A DNA stretch of 64,000 nucleotides from Metridium senile (lineage: Eukaryota; Cnidaria; Anthozoa; Actiniaria; Metridiidae): assembly GCA_949775045.1 (NCBI GenBank), contig OX459101.1, forward strand, positions 18,934,316 through 18,998,315. Reading direction: 5' to 3'. Position numbers and translations under genes: made by a program. The notes beneath the pieces are model-generated. The model was not told the DNA's origin, did not search any database, and saw only the letters and a program-made list of their open reading frames with translations. Below, piece after piece: positions 30,184 to 41,566 of the stretch. Position 1 is the first letter of the stretch. Each line of letters begins with the position of its first letter.

Positions 30184-32234
30184 TTATTGGCAACATGACA
30201 CAGGTAAGGCTAGACTGCGGACTGAATTACATTTGATACATATAGATTTGAAAGTGCGAGGATTGTCAGGGTCATACAGTTCTAATGAGTTAAAGTAGTA
30301 TTGTTTCAGAGAGGTTTTAAAAGAGTTCAGGCTGTCCATTTTAAAAAAGGGTCCTAGTTCGTTCCATATTTGTGAACACCTAATTACAAAGGATTTCTGA
30401 TAAGTTGTAGTTTTACATCTAGGCGTTACAAATTTTACAGTGCTACTACTTGAGTATCTAGTTATTCTGGTACTTCGAGGAACAGGTATTACAGATTTAT
30501 TTATTTTTATCAGTCCATGAGTCATTTTGTAGAAATATATCATATCTAAATATTCATGCCAGAAGGTGATAGGTAGTATGTTAAGTGATTTGAGTCTGTC
30601 CTTATATGATATGTCGCAAGAAAAAGGTAGCTTTAAAATGTATTTGGTGGCTCGCCTTTGCGTTCTCTCCATTTTAGCTATTAGTTCGATGTTCTGAGGA
30701 GCCCATATCTGGGTGGCATAGCCAAATAATGGACGTACAAGCGTAAGGTAGACGGATCTCCTGACCTTTGTGCTTTTGATGAATCTAGTGTTTCTCTTAA
30801 TGTAGCCCAGTAGTTTGTTAGCGCGAGCGGTTTGCTCATACACTTGTGCATTCCAGGTGAGTTTATTGGAGACAAGTACTCCCAAGTCCCGTTCAGTGTT
30901 AACTACCTCTAAGGTGTTCCCATTTACGCTGTAAGAAGACTTAACTGGCTTGAGCTTCCTTGTGATGTTTTGAGATTTGCATTTGTTCTCGTTAAGAGGG
31001 AGTCCAGAGTCCTTTGTCCACGTCTCCAGGCGGCTCAGATCAGCTTGCATGTCTTGCACGTTATTAGGGGATCTGATCTCTTTGTAGACCTTGGTATCAT
31101 CGGCAAACATTGCGACGTTACTTTCTTTTATTGCATCTGGTAGATCGTTGACGTATAGAAGAAATAATGCCGGACCTAGGATTGAGCCCTGGGGGACGCC
31201 AGAACAGATGGGAAGTGGATCTGAAGTTGCACCTAGAACGGTAACACGTTGGCGACGATTCGTCAAGTAAGAGTGGAACCACTGTAGAAGGTTGCCACCG
31301 ATTCCAAACTCGCGAAGCTTGCGCAGCAGTCTTTGATGACAGACCTTATCAAAGGCTTTGGACATGTCCGTATAAACCATGTCAACCTGACTCCCGTTGT
31401 CTAACATCACACCAATATGGTCTAGTACTTCCAGAAGGTTGGAGACACAGGATTTTCCGTTGAGGAACCCATGTTGACACGGCTTTATGAATAGACTAAG
31501 CTGATCCTTAAAACTGTTGAAGACGCATCTCTCTAGCACTTTCGATACCAATGAAAGTAAGGAAATTGGTCTGTAATTCTCTGTGTGTTCGGCTTCACCT
31601 TTCTTAAACACAGGAACTACATTGGCCTCTTTCCACTCCTGCGGTACTGTACCCGTATGTAGTGATTTGTTAAACAGCTTGCATAAGGAGGGCGCTATCA
31701 CAGACGCAGTTTCCTTAAGCAACCGTGCTGGTATACTGTCAGGTCCGGTTGCTTTGGTAACGTCGAGGGATTCCAGAATGGTCTTCACTTCGTTGACGGT
31801 GAGGCAGAGATCAGTCATAGTAGGCTCGCCAACAGAGAGGTTGGAGTCTTTAGATGACACATCAGAGGAGAAAACCGATGTAAAATAGGAGTTGAATAGA
31901 TTAGATATTCCTTGTGGATCTTCTGCGGACGTTCTTGGTGGCGCCTGTGATCTTGGGTCAGCGGTTTCATCAGTCTTTGTTGGTGTGGAAACGCGGTTTG
32001 GGATTGATCGTGATTTGGAGTTTTGTTTTAAGATTGACCAGAAACGCTTGGGGTTTCTGTTGACATCTGATTCAAGAGAACTGAAAAAGTCATCGCGGCG
32101 TTCGCGCAACATGCGCTTAATTTCAGTACGCAAGGTTTTAAACTTCTCTCTAAGGTGGTATGTTGGAGATCTTTTTAGATTCTTTCGTACGGTGTTCTTT
32201 TTCTTGATTAGGTTGAGTATAGTACCATTTATCC
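30184..32234 (-). CDS. LINE ORF2 fragment: reverse transcriptase
   Basis: An open frame of about 683 codons read on the minus strand. It enters at the truncation point 32234 without a start codon and ends at a TAA. Conserved reverse-transcriptase blocks (numbered from a TTG at 32133): A-T-G-P-D near 130, E-N-Y-R-P-I-S near 187, Q-H-G-F near 220, T-D-M-S-K-A-F-D near 256, S-G-V-P-Q-G-S near 312, and the catalytic F-A-D-D near 344. The C-terminal part has R-P-L-F-G-Y-A-T-Q-I-W and the terminal F-K-T-S-L-K. Order and spacing suit the CR1/Jockey group. The apurinic endonuclease domain is missing. The absence of any stop suggests a young insertion. Confidence 0.85.
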
Positions 32235-32431
32235 AAGGATAAATGGTACTATACTCAACCTAATCAAGAAAAAGAACACCGTACGAAAGAATCTAAAAAG
32301 ATCTCCAACATACCACCTTAGAGAGAAGTTTAAAACCTTGCGTACTGAAATTAAGCGCATGTTGCGCGAACGCCGCGATGACTTTTTCAGTTCTCTTGAA
32401 TCAGATGTCAACAGAAACCCCAAGCGTTTCT
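32040..32431. repeat. 195-bp perfect palindrome (snapback)
   Basis: The arms 32040-32234 and 32237-32431 are exact reverse complements as far as I can read, around only two bases (AA at 32235-32236). Pairing fails at the next base on each side. Confidence 0.95.
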
Positions 32432-35280
32432 ATTTCATGGATATAGTCTCTGCGCTCTATTCCACAGTAGCAATTTGATTCTATTTCATAGATAAAGTGT
32501 TTGCGCTCTATTCCACAGTAGCAATTTGATTCTATTTCATGGATATAGTCTCTGCGCTCTATTCCACAGTAGCAATTTGATTCTATTTCATGGATATAGT
32601 GTTTGCGCTCTATTACACAGTAGCAATTTGATTCTATTTCATGGATATAGTCTCTGCGCTCTATTCCACAGTAGCAATTTGATTCTATTTCATAGATAAA
32701 GTGTTTGCGCTCTATTCCACAGTAGCAATTTGATTCTATTTCATGGATATAGTCTCTGCGCTCTATTCCACAGTAGCAATTTGATTCTATTTCATGGATA
32801 TAGTGTTTGCGCTCTATTACACAGTAGCAATTTGATTCTATTTCACGGATATAGTGTTTGCGCTTTATTCCACGGTAGCAATTTGATTCTATTTCATAGA
32901 TATAGTGTTTGCGCTCTATTCCACAGTAGCAATTTGATTCTATTTCATGGATAAAGTGTCTGCGCTCTATTCCACAGTAGCAATTTGATTCTATTCCATA
33001 TGGATATAGTGTTTGCGCTCTATTCCACAGTAGCAATTTGATTCTATTTCATAGATATAGTGTTTGCGCTCTATTCCACAGTAGCAATTTGATTCTATTT
33101 CATGGATATAGTCTCTGCGCTCTATTCCACAGTAGCAATTTGATTCTATTTCATGGATATAGTGTTTGCGCTCTATTACACAGTAGCAATTTGATTCTAT
33201 TTCATGGATATAGTCTCTGCGCTCTATTCCACAGTAGCAATTTGATTCTATTTCATAGATATAGTGTTTGCGCTCTATTCCACAGTAGCAATTTGATTCT
33301 ATTTCATGAATAAAGTGTTTGCGCTCTATTCCACAGTAGCAATTTGATTCTATTTCATGGATGTAGTGTTTGCGCTCTATTCCACAGTAGCAATTTGATT
33401 CTATTTCATAGATATAGTGTTTGCGCTCTATTACACATTAACAATTTGGTCTTATTTCACGGATATAGTGTTTGCGCTCTATTCCACAGTAGCAATTTGA
33501 TTCTATTTCATGGATAAAGTGTCTGCGCTCTATTCCACAGTAGCAATTTGATTCTATTTCATGGATATAGTGTTTGCACTCTATTCCACAGTAGCAATTA
33601 GATTCTATTTCATGGATATAGTGATCGCGCTCTATTCCACAGTAGTAATTTGATTCTATTTCATGGATATAGTGTTTGTGCTCTATTCCACAGTAGCAAT
33701 TTGATTCTATTTCATGGATATAGTGTCTGTGCTCTATTCCACAGTAGCAATTTGATTCTATTTCATGGATATAGTGTTTACTCTCTATTACACAATAACA
33801 ATTTGGTCTTATTTCACGGTATAGTGTTTGCGCTCTATTCCACAGTAGCAATTTGATTCTATTTCATAAATATAGTGTTTGCGTTCTATTATATAGTAGC
33901 AATTTGATTCTATTTCATGGATATAGTGTTTGCGCTCTATTCCACAGTAGCAATTTGATTCTATTTCATGGATGTAGTGTTTGCGCTCTATTCCACAGTA
34001 GCAATTTGATTCTATTTCATGAATAAAGTGTTTGCGCTCTATTCCACAGTAGCAATTTGATTCTATTTCATGGATGTAGTGTTTGCGCTCTATTCCACAG
34101 TAGCAATTTGATTCTATTTCATAGATATAGTGTTTGCGCTCTATTACACATTAACAATTTGGTCTTATTTCACGGATATAGTGTTTGCGCTCTATTCCAC
34201 AGTAGCAATTTGATTCTATTTCATGGATAAAGTGTCTGCGCTCTATTCCACAGTAGCAATTTGATTCTATTTCATGGATATAGTGTTTGCACTCTATTCC
34301 ACAGTAGCAATTAGATTCTATTTCATGGATATAGTGATCGCGCTCTATTCCACAGTAGTAATTTGATTCTATTTCATGGATATAGTGTTTGTGCTCTATT
34401 CCACAGTAGCAATTTGATTCTATTTCATGGATATAGTGTCTGTGCTCTATTCCACAGTAGCAATTTGATTCTATTTCATGGATATAGTGTTTACTCTCTA
34501 TTACACAATAACAATTTGGTCTTATTTCACGGTATAGTGTTTGCGCTCTATTCCACAGTAGCAATTTGATTCTATTTCATAAATATAGTGTTTGCGTTCT
34601 ATTATATAGTAGCAATTTGATTCTATTTCATGGATATAGTGTTTGCGTTCTATTATATAGTAGCAATTTGATTCTATTTCATGGATATATAGTGTTTGTG
34701 CTCTATTCCACAGTAGCAATTTGATTCTATTTCATAGATATAGTGTTTGCGCTCTATTCCACAGTAGCAATTTGATTCTATTTCATGAATAAAGTGTTTG
34801 CGCTCTATTCCACAGTAGCAATTTGATTCTATTTCATGGATGTAGTGTTTGCGCTCTATTCCACAGTAGCAATTTGATTCTATTTCATGGATAAAGTGTT
34901 TGCGCTCTATTCCACAGTAGCAATTTGATTCTATTTCATGGATATAGTGTTTGCGCTCTATTCCACAGTAGCAATTAGATTCTATTTCATGGATATAGTG
35001 TTTGCGCTCTATTCCACAGTAGCAATTTGATTCTATTTCATGGATAAAGTGTTTGCGCTCTATTCCACAGTAGCAATTTGATTCTATTTCATGTATAGAG
35101 TGTTTGCGCTCTATTCCACAGTAGCAATTTGATTCTATTTCATGGATATAGTGTTTGCGCTCTATTCCACAGTAGCAATTTGATTCTATTTCATAGACAT
35201 AGTGTTTGCGCTCTATTATATAGTAGCAATTTGATTCTATTTCATAGACATAGTGTTTCCGCTCTCTTCCAAAGAAGCAA
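32432..35280. repeat. 51-bp minisatellite, ~56 copies, with higher-order repeat
   Basis: The unit reads TTCCACAGTAGCAATTTGAT then TCTATTTCATGGATATAGTG then TTTGCGCTCTA. Variants: GATATAGTCTCTG, GATAAAGTG, TATATAGTAGC. A 713-bp block (14 units, one 50 bp long) is repeated: 33438-33851 and 34151-34564 translate identically. Because 51 is a multiple of three, frames stay open on both strands (YSVCALFHSSNLILFHG and the reverse); these are not genes. A degraded unit is at about 60335-60385. Confidence 0.95.
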
Positions 35281-35400
35281 TTTTAAGAAGTAATGAGGTA
35301 TTGTTTCCTTTTGTATTTGATGTTTTGTAGTTGAGTGGTAGTGACTAAATAGTCACTAAATAGAAACTATTTGTTTACTTAGTAACTATTTTCGTTTCTT
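35281..35400. repeat. Minisatellite border shared with 60.2 kb
   Basis: TAATGAGGTATTGTTTCCTT, TTGTATTTGATGTTT and the GTGACTAAATAGTCACTAAATAG pieces match the complement of 60180-60320, where a decayed 51-bp unit also lies next to it. So the array and this border belong to one repeat family. Confidence 0.75.
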
Positions 35401-36000
35401 TCCCATTTCAACGAGGTTTCGCGGGCCGCCAATAATTTTTGGATATGTCATTTTAGAAGTGCCATTCTAAAGCACAGTGTTATTTGTCTATTTGTGGTGC
35501 ATGTACCACAACCCATATATAGGCACATTAAAAATAAGCAAAACTTGCGATTTTTAGGAAAATGCATTAGCATTAGAGTGTGTCTTTACAAAACAATAGT
35601 TTAGATAAAATAAAACGCGAAGCCGTACTAACGCCGAGAAAGGACCCCAAAACCACTTTTAGCGATTTCTCGGAAAATAAAAGGCGCCCAGGACTAGTCG
35701 TTGGATTTCTGAAAATGTCTTACCATAAAAGTTATTTAGGCATAATATGAGCAATTTCGATTTTTCACTACTGTCCGGGGATTCTCGATCGATACTTACA
35801 GATAGAAACTTCGACCTAATGTTAATCTTTAGTGAGAATTCCAACGAAAAGAACATGCATTACGAACGAGCCGATAGAAAATGCTTGGTACGGTAAGTTT
35901 TATAAGAAACAATCCCGAAGATATACCTTATGTCTCTGTAAATTACTATACATTAATAGGTTAACCTTTTATACTAGATTGTAACGGCTGTTTTTGAAAT
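35401..36000. other. No gene seen
   Basis: Non-coding. Short minus-strand frames lack recognisable features. An ATGAA pentamer run (GAAATGAAATGAAATGAAAT) is at about 35996-36020. Confidence 0.4.
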
Positions 36001-36004
36001 GAAA

Positions 36005-36380
36005 TGAAATGAAATGAAATTTGTAACACCGTAAAAAATGTTAACTTAACTTTACTTAAATGGAAACTAGCGAGTAAACTAGTATAGGCTGCGTCGGTGT
36101 TTGATATAAACGATAGGTAATAGAATGAAATTTGTAACACCGTACAAAATGTTAACTTTACTTAAATGGAAACTATAGCGAGTAAACTAGTACAGGCTGC
36201 GTCGGTGTTTGATATAAACGATATGTAATAGAATGAAATTTGTAACACCGTAAAAAATGTTAACTTAACTTTACTGACGTTTCGAGCTTTATCCCTCTGA
36301 CGAAAAGCTAAAACTCGAAACGTCAGTGAAGTTAAGATAACATTATTAACGGTGTTACAAGTTTCATTATATTTCTTATC
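36005..36380. repeat. 111-bp repeat, three copies, head-to-head hairpin module
   Basis: Copies begin near 36020, 36135 and 36240. At 36262-36345 the array meets an inverted partner: ACTGACGTTTCGAGCTTT then CTGACGAAAAGCTAAAACTC and GAAACGTCAGTGAAGTTAAG, so the two halves form a large imperfect hairpin. Confidence 0.85.
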
Positions 36381-36429
36381 GTTAACAATTTTCAGAGATT
36401 TTCTAGACTATTAACATAAGGTTTTCTTT

Positions 36430-36727
36430 TATTATTTAAACACAATTTTAGATATAGAAAGAAGTGAATACATATTATCTTGAATATAATCATCTTTAGC
36501 AGTCTCAGATTTCCATCTTCCATTATTATCCCAGCATTTGCTGCTGCAGAAGCTCCACCAAATCTGAAACAATATAAACCAAACTGTTTAGCAGAATAAC
36601 CAATACGTGTGATAGTATCCAATACAACAGCAAAAAACATAGCACCCGCTATATGGCACAACTGGCAAAGATTAGGAAAAAACGGTAATACTGAATACAG
36701 GTACATAGAACTAGTCTTTTCCATCAT
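36430..36727 (-). pseudogene. DIRS-type tyrosine recombinase remnant
   Basis: The minus strand has F-G-L-Y-C-F-R-F-G-G-A-S-A-A-A-N-A-G-I, which fits the recombinase box around the second catalytic Arg (normally H-S-x-R-x-G-G-A-T). Here the usual His is Cys. In a second frame G-R-W-K-S-E-T-A-K-D-D-Y follows, the end of the domain with the nucleophilic Tyr region, and then L-L-S-I-S-K. A frameshift and a deletion of the R-H-G segment between the two parts inactivate it. Such sequences occur in DIRS/Ngaro retrotransposons. Reverse-transcriptase pieces of the same class are at 41.3 and 48.9 kb. Confidence 0.7.
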
Positions 36728-36961
36728 TTTAGACCCTTGTTTATAAATATCCGTCTTGCTTTTGACTAGCGGCCAATTGCTTTAGTTCTGGATTCACTAA
36801 ATAGTGCGCCTGATCTTCAAACATTGCTGTACCTTGTAAAGATAAACAAGAGATAATCAATATTGTTCAATGAATATCTAATTAACATAATATGATACGT
36901 TATTCAAATCATATACTAAAGAGTAATTATCACACTCAGTTAACCTGAATATCATAGATCA

Positions 36962-37237
<276 letters not shown>

Positions 37238-37754
37238 GAAGAATAGTTTGATAAAAAGGGTATTAGATTGTAAGACCCCTTTGCGTTTAAAATGCCAGCA
37301 CAATCATTTCATGCTAGCTAAAACAATATATGTTGCGCGCTGTGTTATTTGGCGTGTTTTAACAATACAATTGTACAGATTCAATGACTAAGACCACGCA
37401 CATAGTTTAAGTGTACGAGAACACCCTTTTTATCAAAATATTCTTCAATTGTTTTCTGTGCGCGCTTGAATAAATAAACTGTTTTAATAAAAGCAAATCT
37501 TGAAGAAAGTCGTTACCAACCTTAGTATTGACGAGTTTGCGACTTGACTTTGTCTTGCATGGTCTCCACTGAATGCGAACTGCACCCCTCACCGGAGAAC
37601 AGAGACTGCGTTAGTGTTCCTGTAAATTAAGAAAGGTGAGCTCTATACGCGTAGTAAAGGGTCCTATATTTTAATAATTTTCAACTGGGTCGAAGCGATC
37701 CAGGAATGGTCTCGATGATTGTTATAATGAGGGACCATTGAGGGATAGTCTCCT
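37238..37754. other. No gene seen
   Basis: Unique-looking DNA. The minus frame at 37407-37592 has no family features. Confidence 0.4.
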
Positions 37755-37922
37755 ACATTTTCCTCATGCATACAACATGAGGGAAATTTAGAGGACAAAG
37801 AAATCCTTTGTCTTTTACTAAATTTCCCTTGCATAAATTAAATATAGAGGGAAATTTAGTAAAAGACAAAGAATTTCTTTGTCTTCTAAATTTCCCTCAT
37901 GTTGTATGCATGAGGAAAATTC
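37755..37922. mobile_element. Foldback MITE
   Basis: ATTTTCCTCATGCATACAAC at the left is the complement of the right end. Inner GAGGGAAATTTAGARGACAAAG pairs with 37850-37905. Arms ~75 bp with a ~15-bp loop. Confidence 0.85.
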
Positions 37923-38109
37923 GAGTTTGTAAACCCCTCGGAAGACAAAAGAATCCGAGGTGATCATGGTATTACTATATATTGCCCTTGAATACTAATG
38001 TATATTGCCCTTGAATACCAATGACCTAATCCCTATATTATCCTTGTCATTTCCGTTCTTTTTCAACTTTATATGTAACGTTAAACTTAGAAATTTTCTA
38101 GTTGCGAAC

Positions 38110-38220
38110 ATTTAACGGATACAAAATCATCTGATAGAGTGACCCTTTCGAGGATCGAACCCCGCACCCTTTGCTTACAAATCCTGACCCTAACACTTTA
38201 TGCTAACTGTCCGATCGATG
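38110..38220 (-). mobile_element. tRNA-like SINE head
   Basis: On the minus strand AGTTAGCATAAAGTG resembles an A box and GGGGTTCGATCCTCG is an exact B-box match, about 40 bp later. The cloverleaf is imperfect, so a SINE head or tRNA relic is more likely than a working tRNA gene. Confidence 0.5.
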
Positions 38221-39763
38221 TCAGTTGGTGAGAAGAAAATGTATTGAAAAATATACTTTTAGTTTTCATCTATCCTTGTAAACAACACCCGACGGCGGTG
38301 AGTTGAGCTATCTTTTGTTGCCGATATGTCGTTGCTTTTCATTCACTTTTAAAAAGCTTTAAAATTCACAATAACTTTGTCTACTACAGTTAACAACGTT
38401 TTGAAGACAAGAAGTTTTGTTGTCTTTCTTTTTCTGCATACACAAGGTTCAAACATCTTTAAAAAGGTCGGTTTACTTGATTCAAAGTCCTGTCAGCGAT
38501 CCTCATGCTTTCTTCTTCATAAATTATTGCACAGACAAATTAATTCCGTCAACAGTTGACGATGGTTTTGATTAAAGTTCTTATTTAATATATATTATTT
38601 ATCGAAAAATAAGATTCCGTAGGCTCTATTTTTCGATGCAAACGTCCACAAGACCGACGAATTTAAACTCGTTTCAACATCCATCTTGGTTCACCGTGTT
38701 TATGTCAACTAAAATTCTTTGTAAAACTTGTTTTTTGTTTCTTGACTTTCTTTGATGTTGAGATACAAACAAAACCCTTTGTCTTTAAATGATCTTTGAT
38801 TTGGGATGATAAAGAAACCAGTAATTTTAATATTTTGGCATTAAAATTTCTGTAAGACCCTGTAAGTTCGTTCAGTCAGCCGTCACATCAGGAATGAAAA
38901 CCAGTTTCAACAGGTTTCAGCCCGCTCTCAGTTTTCAGTAAAACTACTGGGAAGCCATTCGAAAGCAACGCGCGTCGTAATATATCAAAACAAATTATTA
39001 CTTTCTCTCTTCAAAATAGTCATATAATAAACGAATTATTAACCTCGCTTGCTCGGTCTGTATGTAATATATCAGATCTCGGTCTCTTTTGTACGGACCT
39101 CGCTGCGCTCGTTCCGTACTGTCAAGACCTCGGTCTGATATTTTCCATACAGACCTCGCGCTCGGTTAATAACCTCTTAGTATTCAAGAGCAATATATAG
39201 ATATTGCCCTCAAATGGGGGCAACATCTGTATAAAGCCCTTGAATTGATAATGAACAGGGTAATACGCGATATAAAGCCCTAAAAGTAACAATAAAAACC
39301 GATGTAATCATGTAATAAATACATATACATAACATATACATATAAATATATATAAACCCAGTGGCTTAGTAAACGCAACCAGTGATGCTGATTAATCTAG
39401 ATATAAACTGCCTAATGGCTATACAAAACAAACTCTCAACTCGTGTTGCTTCTACAATCAGTGAGTTCCATCTAATTTAAGAAACAAAACAGGGGAGCTA
39501 AAAAACTGAAAATAACCATGAATGAAAACATTCAAACCTTGATCTCTTTGGATGCATTCAGTAAACAAAGATTTGAACACTCCTTTGCTATTCACTAAAT
39601 AAAGCCAGAAAATTGATGAAGGCCAAAACGAGCAGCTAAAATTCCTTGACATTAACAAAAAGAAGTACATGCAAAATGACTTTAGGAACATGTACACGCG
39701 GAACTAATCAAAAATATTTAAAACTCCGTGATGAAAAGCTAAAGAATCAACACATAGTGTAAC
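38221..39763. other. Gene-free region
   Basis: 39036-39178 has an imperfect foldback (GCTCGGTCTGTATG and CATACAGACCTCG). The TATTGCCCTTGAAT phrase recurs at 37980, 38003 and, as TATTGCCCTCAAAT, near 39203. I see no coding feature. Confidence 0.4.
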
Positions 39764-40254
39764 TCATTTTTAGAATCATTGTCAATGAAGCTTTGACTCC
39801 CAACCATTCCTTTGTTCAACTAATCGATGCAGAGACTTCATAAGTTTACATACATTTCTAAAAACAAGGAAATTAAAAATAACCAAACCGTGATGAGTGT
39901 AAACTCCCTGGCGGATAATGTTTCAAGCATTTTCAAGAGCATTATGAATAGCAAGCTTTCTCTTTGAAATTTTGTCACTAGCACTAGTAATAGACTGGCT
40001 AAAAATCAAAATTCCAATCAAAACCAAGCCAGCGCAATTAATTTGGGATTTATCCTTATATTAACTACAAAACCTGCGTTAAATGAATCAAGCTTTACCA
40101 CATTAGAAATTTCTGTATATTCAAATTTTCTGTTTCTGTTTATTTGATCGATAAAGCTTGTTGCATGTACACTGATTTAAATTAAATACAAAAACAATTA
40201 CAAATCAGTGACAAAAATTGATAAATACTAAATTAATTAACTATAATAGAATTT

Positions 40255-40560
40255 ACAAGTAATTAACTAAGGATTGAATCAATCAGGTTGAGTTGAAGAG
40301 AAATTAGTGAATTGATCTGGTTTAAGCGCGTTCTGAGACCAAGAGAGGCTATATGGATAACTGGTGACCTAGTCGAAAGCATGGAGCTCACACTGGACTC
40401 TCTTGAGTAGTCTCTAAAAATAAAGCGAGCTGCTATTCTTTGTACTTTCTCAAACTGTTCGATGTTACGTTGGGTATAAGGATCCCATGTAGAGCATGCA
40501 TACTCAGTAGTGATGGGCGGACGAGAGAGAGATAGAGTTGGGTTTTGACTTTCATTCTAG
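40255..40560 (-). pseudogene. LINE RT 3' fragment (unit 1 copy)
   Basis: Same sequence as 47880-48150. The minus strand carries the Y-A-C-S-T-W-D-P-Y-T-Q-R-N-I-E-Q-F-E-K-V-Q-R segment of CR1/L2-like reverse transcriptases. Internally deleted relative to unit 2. Confidence 0.75.
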
Positions 40561-40624
40561 AATGGTAGAAATTGCGTAAAATAAAGTGAAATGAAGTGAA
40601 ATTCAGAGCTCACACAAATTGGCC

Positions 40625-41265
40625 TAGCTAGTCCACACGAATCTAGTCAGACTGAAACCGCATAAAAATATTTGCGGTCGTTTCCAGTTCGGATTCACCC
40701 GTAAACGAATACGCTGCAACAACTTGAATGAGTAGAGCCAATGTGCATGCGCTAATCGAGCTAGCGATCGCATTTACCATTATTATGGCCAGGCCTAATT
40801 GTATGTTGTTCCATCAACCACTAATTTGCCCTGGATGAAGCAAAAATCGTCAGTTTTGGTTGAGGTTGTGATCGAAATCGTTTTATACGTTTTTGTTTTG
40901 AATCAAAAGGCTCAGACAACCGGATAAAATTGACCTTACTTCTAATAAAATGATCAACTATTGTTGTCAAAAATGCAGTATTGCTTCCATTAAGACTGGA
41001 AATAAGCGCAAGCAATTAGTTGCCAACAAGTTATTTTTGTCCGCCATGTTGAATTAGCAAGTCAGTGGATTCAAAACTATCCGGTTTTAGGTGTCCACAC
41101 GAATCCGCGTATCCGGAGGATTCAAAAGTATCCACTCTAGAGAGCGATTTCAAAAGTATGCGGTTTCGGTGACCGGATTCACTGGATTCGTGTGGACGAT
41201 AGGCTGATTCGCAAAAAGAAAGATGCGGTTTCAAAAGTATCCGGATTCGCGTTGACGGGGCTAAA
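40625..41265. mobile_element. MITE-like element with CACACGAATC repeats
   Basis: GTCCACACGAATC and its complement occur several times near both borders, together with TTCAAAAGTATCCG motifs in the right arm. Subterminal motif arrays in both orientations are typical of hAT-like MITEs. Unit 2 copy: about 48225-48858. Confidence 0.5.
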
Positions 41266-41304
41266 GGCTATCGTCTAGATAAACAACAATTTTGTACGAT
41301 TTAA

Positions 41305-41530
41305 TTACTGCGACAGCTTTAACTTCTTAGTAAAAATAGAAGAAAGAACTGTAGCAAGATCAAATGGCAAAACTGTAAATTTAAAAAAAGAAAAACCTAG
41401 AAACGATTGATCTGGCTCAAAAATTTCAATTAATATGATGGTAGCCGTAATAAAAGGAGGATCTAAACATTCAATTACTGAACCTAATTTAATGAGTTCT
41501 AAAATAGCTTCAATATGATCGAAATCAGAT
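41305..41530 (-). pseudogene. DIRS-like reverse-transcriptase remnant (unit 1)
   Basis: The minus strand reads N-K-K-S-D-F-D-H...A-I-L-E-L-I-K-L-G-S-V-I-E-C-L-D-P-P-F, then E-I-F-E-P-D-Q-S-F-L-G-F-S and F-K-F-T-V-L-P-F-D-L-A-T. In another frame G-Y-H-H-I precedes it. This is the N-terminal finger/palm part of DIRS-type RT (K-S-G-Y-H-H-I...F-T-V-L-P-F-G-L), with an internal deletion and frameshift. Confidence 0.65.
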
Positions 41531-41566
41531 TTCTTATTACGTAAAAAGGCTGACGGAGGTGCAAAA

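Larger units (their letters stand above)
30006..32431 (-). mobile_element. CR1-like LINE with snapback 5' end
   Basis: A 2.43-kb insertion within the 51-bp minisatellite. The 3' tail on the minus strand is AATAAAATAAATAAATA plus A's. The flanks share TTCTATTT (about 30000-30007 and 32428-32435), a possible 8-bp target duplication that overlaps with microhomology. The element is 5'-truncated before the endonuclease. Its 5' terminus is a 195-bp inverted copy of its own end (32237-32431 against 32040-32234). Confidence 0.9.

Noticed and set aside
31583..32242. Plus-strand ORFs opposite the LINE
   Set aside because: Antisense frames of the reverse-transcriptase gene.
32401..34719. Long ORFs on both strands with ESNCYCGIERKHYIHEI or SVCALFHSSNLILFHG repeats
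   Set aside because: The 51-bp minisatellite unit is 17 codons without stops, so frames open by arithmetic; there is no start context or domain.
38110..38220. Functional tRNA gene
   Set aside because: The B box is perfect, but I cannot fold a proper acceptor stem and anticodon arm; a SINE head is more likely.
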